IMG/VR virus record: IMGVR_UViG_3300029892_000122
Span: 1-24,257 of that record
Length of the DNA stretch: 24,257 bases
Source: a virus
Reading direction: 5' to 3' (one strand)
The notes under the pieces are model-generated. The model saw only the letters and a program-made list of their open reading frames with translations. It did no database searches and had not been told where the DNA came from. The position numbers and the translations under genes are program-made. How positions within the stretch are numbered: position 1 is the stretch's first letter; the number at the start of each line of letters is the position of its first letter. Shown one piece after another: positions 20,974 through 24,257 of this stretch.

Positions 20974-23605
20974 AAAAGTGAGAATTGAAGTCGTTCTTGC
21001 AGCGATCAACAAGGCCGCTGGCCCTCTGCTTGACGTTGCCAAAGGCAGTAGCGCTGCTGCCAAGGCTCTCAAGGCCGCCAAGGAGCAACTGAAGGGTCTG
21101 AATGACCATCAAGGCAAGATCAACAGCTTCAACGCGGCCGTCGAGGCGTCCCGTAAGGCATCCGCCACCTATCGCGACCAAAAAGCAGCGCTGGCCGAAC
21201 TTGGGACAAAGCTGAACGCGGCCAGGGAGGCGCAGGCCAACATGGTCGGAGCCGTCAAGCTGGCGCGCGCCGAACACAAGCAACTGGCGGCCGCGTTTCG
21301 CAAGGACGACTCAATCCCTGGCTTGGCCAGCAAGCTCTACGATGCCAAGAAAAATCTTGAAAAGCTCGAGGGGCAGTACAGCAGGTCGATCAATGCTACC
21401 CGCCGCTTCAAGGAGGCCATCAAGCTCGCGAATCACGATCTGGATGGCGCAAAGCGCGCCAAGGACCGCGAATCGGAATCGTTGCGCAAGCTTTCCGCCG
21501 CGATGCAGGAAGTCGGTCTCGGCACCAAGGGGCTGGCGGGCAAGCAAGCGGATCTCGCGAAGCAGATCGAGCTGGCCAATTCCAAGGTAGAGAAACAGCG
21601 GAAAATCATGGACGGCCTCGATGCCGCGCACGCGAAGCATGCCAAGCTGATGGGACTGTCGAATCGACTGCGTTCCGGCGGCGCCAAGGTCGCCGGCATT
21701 GGCGCGGGCGTCAATGCCGTTGCAGCGGTACCCGTGGTTGCTTATGCAAAGGCCGAGAATTCGGCAACGCAACTGAAGATCGCCATGATGCAGGCCGGCG
21801 GCAAGGTCGCGACGGAGTTCGAGAAGATCAACGATCTCGCCATGAAGCTGGGCAATCGCTTGCCGGGGACGTCGAGCGACTTCCAGGACATGATGACCAT
21901 GCTGATACGCCAGGGCATGCCGGCGAAAAGCATCCTCGGCGGCCTCGGCGAAGCGACGGCCTACCTGGCCGTGCAGATGCAGATGCTGCCAACCGAGGCG
22001 GCCGAATTCGCAAGCAAGCTGCAGGATGCCACGCGCACCGCCGACAAGGACATGATGGGCCTGATGGACACCATCCAGAAGACCTTCTATCTTGGCGTCG
22101 AAAGAAGCAACATGCTGCAGGGCTTCGCCAAGCTGACCCCTGCCCTGTCCATCATCAAGAAGGAAGGTGCTGCGGCCGCCAAGGCCCTCGCCCCGCTGCT
22201 GGTCTTGACTGACCAGGCTGGCATGGCGGGCGAAGCTGCCGGCAATGCCTATCGCAAGATTTTCCAGAAGAGCATGGACACCGACAAGATCAAGAAGGTG
22301 CTTGATGGCTTGGCGGTGGAAAAGGGTATCAGGCTCAAGCTCGATTTCACGGACGGCAAGGGCGAGTTTGGTGGCCTTGAAAACATGTATGCGCAGCTGG
22401 CCAAGCTGAAGGGGCTCAATACCGAAACCCGACTGGGAGTGATCAAAGATCTCTTCGGCGACGATGCGGAAACGCTTCAGGCACTGTCGCTGATGATCGA
22501 AAAGGGCATCGACGGCTATCGAGACGCCCAGGCGAAGATGGACGCGCAAGCAGACATTCAGCGCCGCGTCAATGAGCAACTGGGTACGTTGCGCAACCTG
22601 TGGGATGCGGCAACCGGCACGTTTACCAATGTCCTTGTCGCGCTCGGCGAATCGATCGGCCCGGAGTTGCACGCCATGACAGAATGGCTTGGCGAACTAG
22701 CGGAGAAAATCCAGCGCTTGGCCAAGGAGAATCCAGGGCTATCCGCCGCCATCATGAAAACCGCTGCTTATGGCGGGATGCTGGCGGTCGCCCTGGGCGG
22801 CCTGGTCGCTACCGCATCTGCTGTCATAGTACCTTTGGCTGCCTTGAAATTCAGCATGGCCTATCTCAGCGTGCATGGATTCGGTCTCTTATCGATACTC
22901 GGAAAAATCGGTGCCGTCTTTCCGCTGATCGGAAACGGCCTACTGTTCCTGGGGCGGGCGATGCTCACCAACCCATTCGGAGTGCTGATCACGGGCGCAC
23001 TGCTGATCTACACCTACTGGGAGCCCATCTCCGGGTTTTTCGGAAAGGTATGGGATGGAGTATCGCGGGCGTTCAAACTGGCCTGGGCTGAAATCAGCCA
23101 GACCATCGAGAACGTCAAGGCGGCCGGCGCGCAAATCATCGATGGCATTCTGGCTGGCATATCGTCCAAATGGGAAGCGCTCAAGGCCAAGATCGCCGAA
23201 TTGGCCAGCATGCTCCCAGAGTGGCTGCGCAAGCCGCTCGATATCAATTCACCATCGCGTGTATTCATGGCGATTGGCGATTCGACGATGGAAGGTCTGG
23301 AGATGGGCATCGCCAGCGGTCAGGGCGGACCGCTTGACGCGCTTTCGCGGGCTGCCAGAAACATTACGGCCGCAGGCGCAGGCATGGTGATTGGAGGGGT
23401 CGCCATGGCGGGCGGTGTGCCAGGCGCCGGCGGCTCAGTATCTGGTGGAGCTGGGCTCGGACAAGGCAATAACTTCAACTTCTATATCTATGCCGCGCCC
23501 GGCATGGATGCGCGCGACATCGCGAATGAGGTCAGAAACGAGATCGCGAGGATCGAACGTGAAAACTCCGCCAGGTCGCGCAGCAGGCTATCCGATAGGG
23601 ATTAA
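20963..23605 (+). CDS. Phage tail tape measure protein (TP901 family)
   Basis: This encodes 880 residues from MGSEKVRIEVVLAAINKA, with GGAG 7 bases upstream and an 11-base overlap with E'. The N-terminal ~250 residues are long Ala/Lys/Gln-rich coiled coil. Then comes the TP901 core (FEKINDLAMKLGNRLPGTSS, LQDATRTADKDMMGLMDTIQ, GMAGEAAGNAYRKIF). Hydrophobic segments span about 595-690 (GGMLAVALGGLVATASAVIV, then MLTNPFGVLITGALLIYTYW). The end has SPSRVFMAIGDSTMEGLEMG and a Gly-rich stretch. Tape measure length sets tail length, and the protein enters the cell envelope on injection. It is normal in size and looks intact, although U, D, sheath and tube genes are absent around it. Confidence 0.93.
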   Translation: MGSEKVRIEVVLAAINKAAGPLLDVAKGSSAAAKALKAAKEQLKGLNDHQGKINSFNAAVEASRKASATYRDQKAALAELGTKLNAAREAQANMVGAVKLARAEHKQLAAAFRKDDSIPGLASKLYDAKKNLEKLEGQYSRSINATRRFKEAIKLANHDLDGAKRAKDRESESLRKLSAAMQEVGLGTKGLAGKQADLAKQIELANSKVEKQRKIMDGLDAAHAKHAKLMGLSNRLRSGGAKVAGIGAGVNAVAAVPVVAYAKAENSATQLKIAMMQAGGKVATEFEKINDLAMKLGNRLPGTSSDFQDMMTMLIRQGMPAKSILGGLGEATAYLAVQMQMLPTEAAEFASKLQDATRTADKDMMGLMDTIQKTFYLGVERSNMLQGFAKLTPALSIIKKEGAAAAKALAPLLVLTDQAGMAGEAAGNAYRKIFQKSMDTDKIKKVLDGLAVEKGIRLKLDFTDGKGEFGGLENMYAQLAKLKGLNTETRLGVIKDLFGDDAETLQALSLMIEKGIDGYRDAQAKMDAQADIQRRVNEQLGTLRNLWDAATGTFTNVLVALGESIGPELHAMTEWLGELAEKIQRLAKENPGLSAAIMKTAAYGGMLAVALGGLVATASAVIVPLAALKFSMAYLSVHGFGLLSILGKIGAVFPLIGNGLLFLGRAMLTNPFGVLITGALLIYTYWEPISGFFGKVWDGVSRAFKLAWAEISQTIENVKAAGAQIIDGILAGISSKWEALKAKIAELASMLPEWLRKPLDINSPSRVFMAIGDSTMEGLEMGIASGQGGPLDALSRAARNITAAGAGMVIGGVAMAGGVPGAGGSVSGGAGLGQGNNFNFYIYAAPGMDARDIANEVRNEIARIERENSARSRSRLSDRD

Positions 23606-23607
23606 CC

Positions 23608-23760
23608 ATGACCAAGAAAAGCAAGGGAACACAGCAGGAGCGCTGGTACGGCATCGACCTCGCCCGCAGAAGCCCGTATCAACCCGGCGGCAATGTAACA
23701 GCGCAGTCAAAGCATAAAACGAGGACCATGCCGGCCCCTCGGAAAGCGGCAGGTAGGTAA
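23608..23760 (+). CDS. Small basic protein between tape measure and second Ogr
   Basis: This encodes 50 residues from MTKKSKGTQQERWYGIDL; the ATG is 2 bases after the tape measure stop and the frame ends TAATG into the Ogr gene (23758-23762). It is very basic and hydrophilic (RRSPYQPGGNVTAQSKHKTR), with no predicted fold. In P2 the gene after T is U, but there is no resemblance. Coupling on both sides supports expression. Confidence 0.55.
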   Translation: MTKKSKGTQQERWYGIDLARRSPYQPGGNVTAQSKHKTRTMPAPRKAAGR

Positions 23761-23981
23761 TGCGATTGAAATGTCCGCACTGTGGCGGGACCGCGCACAT
23801 TCGCACCAGCAGAGATCTGAGCGAAATAACACGCGAACTCAGTATTCAGTGCTTGAACGTCGAATGCTCCCATTCCTGGGTGGCGATCATCGAAGCAGTG
23901 CGAACCATCGCTCCCTCGATGACGCCCAACCCCGCCATACACATCCCGTTATCGCCTCGCGTTGAGAACTGGAGAGCATGA
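23760..23981 (+). CDS. ogr: Ogr/Delta zinc-finger late-gene activator (second copy)
   Basis: This encodes 73 residues. It again has C5-x2-C8-x22-C31-x4-C36 with TAHIRTSRDLSEITRELSIQ between, close to P2 Ogr (HARTSR...) and closer than the first copy. The end (EAVRTIAPSMTPNPAIHIPL) also follows the P2 pattern. Its role would be activation of late promoters with Ogr-type sites. Here it follows the tape measure, as P2 ogr follows the tail genes. The two copies in the island are diverged (the finger is conserved but most other residues differ), so they are not a recent duplication. Confidence 0.9.
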   Translation: MRLKCPHCGGTAHIRTSRDLSEITRELSIQCLNVECSHSWVAIIEAVRTIAPSMTPNPAIHIPLSPRVENWRA

Positions 23982-24115
23982 ACAAGCGCCCGAATGCATT
24001 CCGCATGCCTGGCAAGCGTCGGCTGCCAACGACAATAAAAATGGCCCCCGCAGGGGCCAAAGGTGTTACACATGAAAGAAAGCAGAGACAGCGTAAAGCA
24101 TATCTATCCACATAG
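23978..24115 (+). CDS. Possible small basic protein after second Ogr
   Basis: This encodes 45 residues from MNKRPNAFRMPGKRRLPT, starting in an ATGA overlap with the Ogr stop, with GGAG just upstream. It is very basic (KGVTHERKQRQRKAYLST). A hairpin that acts as a terminator for the opposite strand lies inside it, which lowers confidence that it is a conserved gene. Confidence 0.35.
   Translation: MNKRPNAFRMPGKRRLPTTIKMAPAGAKGVTHERKQRQRKAYLST
24036..24058 (-). terminator. Intrinsic terminator for minus-strand transcription from beyond the right edge
   Basis: A perfect 6-bp stem GGCCCC/GGGGCC with loop CGCA (24043-24058) is followed on the minus strand by ATTTTTATT. It implies minus-strand gene(s) lying right of the window and converging on the tail operon. 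Confidence 0.6.
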
Positions 24116-24257
24116 CCTTCTGCAATGGGCAATGCCCATCGCTGGTTTATGGAAATCGCTTTTACATCTACTGTCGCGGGTTTTTAGACCTGTCCGGTTC
24201 TGTAGCTTTTGAATTGTCCGCTTTTTGGCAGGGGGCGGGAAGCGGCGGAGGGCGTAG
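24116..24257. other. Right-edge stretch without a recognised gene
   Basis: It contains a short inverted repeat ATGGGC/GCCCAT (24125-24139), an AT-rich patch with TTTTTAG, and two TGTCCG words about 24 bases apart. Nothing conclusive is seen. Confidence 0.3.

Noticed and set aside
21311-22672. Long minus-strand open frame antisense to the tape measure gene
   Set aside because: Mirror of a codon-biased gene; no motifs, and the plus-strand protein is a clear tape measure.
24116-24257. Insertion sequence end at the right edge
   Set aside because: Only short TGTCCG words are present; no terminal inverted repeat or transposase can be seen within the window.

Overview
The window looks like a GC-rich betaproteobacterial chromosome. 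A short block of host genes (rnr for RNase R at 14602-16821 and a tRNA-Leu at 16846-16930) is flanked on both sides by accessory DNA. The host call rests on base composition, the RNase R sequence and the kind of phage genes present; no species can be named from this.

Left side, 1-14389: the right-hand end of a prophage. The plus strand (1-5928) carries late-type genes: the C-terminal ~1170 residues of a giant multidomain 'polyvalent' phage protein with a ParB/DdrB-like segment, an HEVAH metallopeptidase motif and an LPD38-like region, then six small genes, several joined by ATGA overlaps, one with a DUF5681 motif. The minus strand (6118-14389) carries the early/replication side. It runs from a P4-type tyrosine integrase through a HTH regulator, a replication-initiator-like protein, a superfamily II helicase, a zinc-finger/TOPRIM primase and nine small overlapping unknown genes. 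It ends at an intrinsic terminator, beyond which lies a separately promoted RelE-type toxin/antitoxin pair at the convergent junction. The initiator-like gene contains a striking 11-bp-period array of TCGCGT hexamers that is a good candidate replication origin. The integrase promoter and a five-copy heptamer array (likely integrase arm sites) lie between int and the 3' end of rnr, so the prophage appears to be inserted just after rnr.

Host block: rnr and the tRNA-Leu(CAG) are divergent. The tRNA has a near-consensus promoter overlapping the rnr start and a clean terminator.

Right side, 16931-24257: a higBA toxin-antitoxin operon with a palindromic operator inside its promoter, a two-gene cassette of unknown function (one member only 53 codons), then an unusual phage-derived island. 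The island contains an AlpA/Vis-like regulator, an approximately 490-bp poorly coding stretch with a 22-bp perfect palindrome, an all-helical protein that may be Psu-like, a first Ogr/Delta zinc-finger activator, a P2-type tail assembly chaperone pair (E and E+E' by -1 frameshift at a T-TTT-TTC site), a TP901-type tape measure protein, a small unknown gene and a second Ogr/Delta zinc finger. No capsid, terminase, sheath, tube or baseplate gene is visible here. The mix of P4-satellite-like regulators with only the length-determining part of a P2-type tail is the most interesting feature of the window. It could be a tail-remodelling phage satellite or a decayed P2-like prophage; what lies beyond the right edge would decide.
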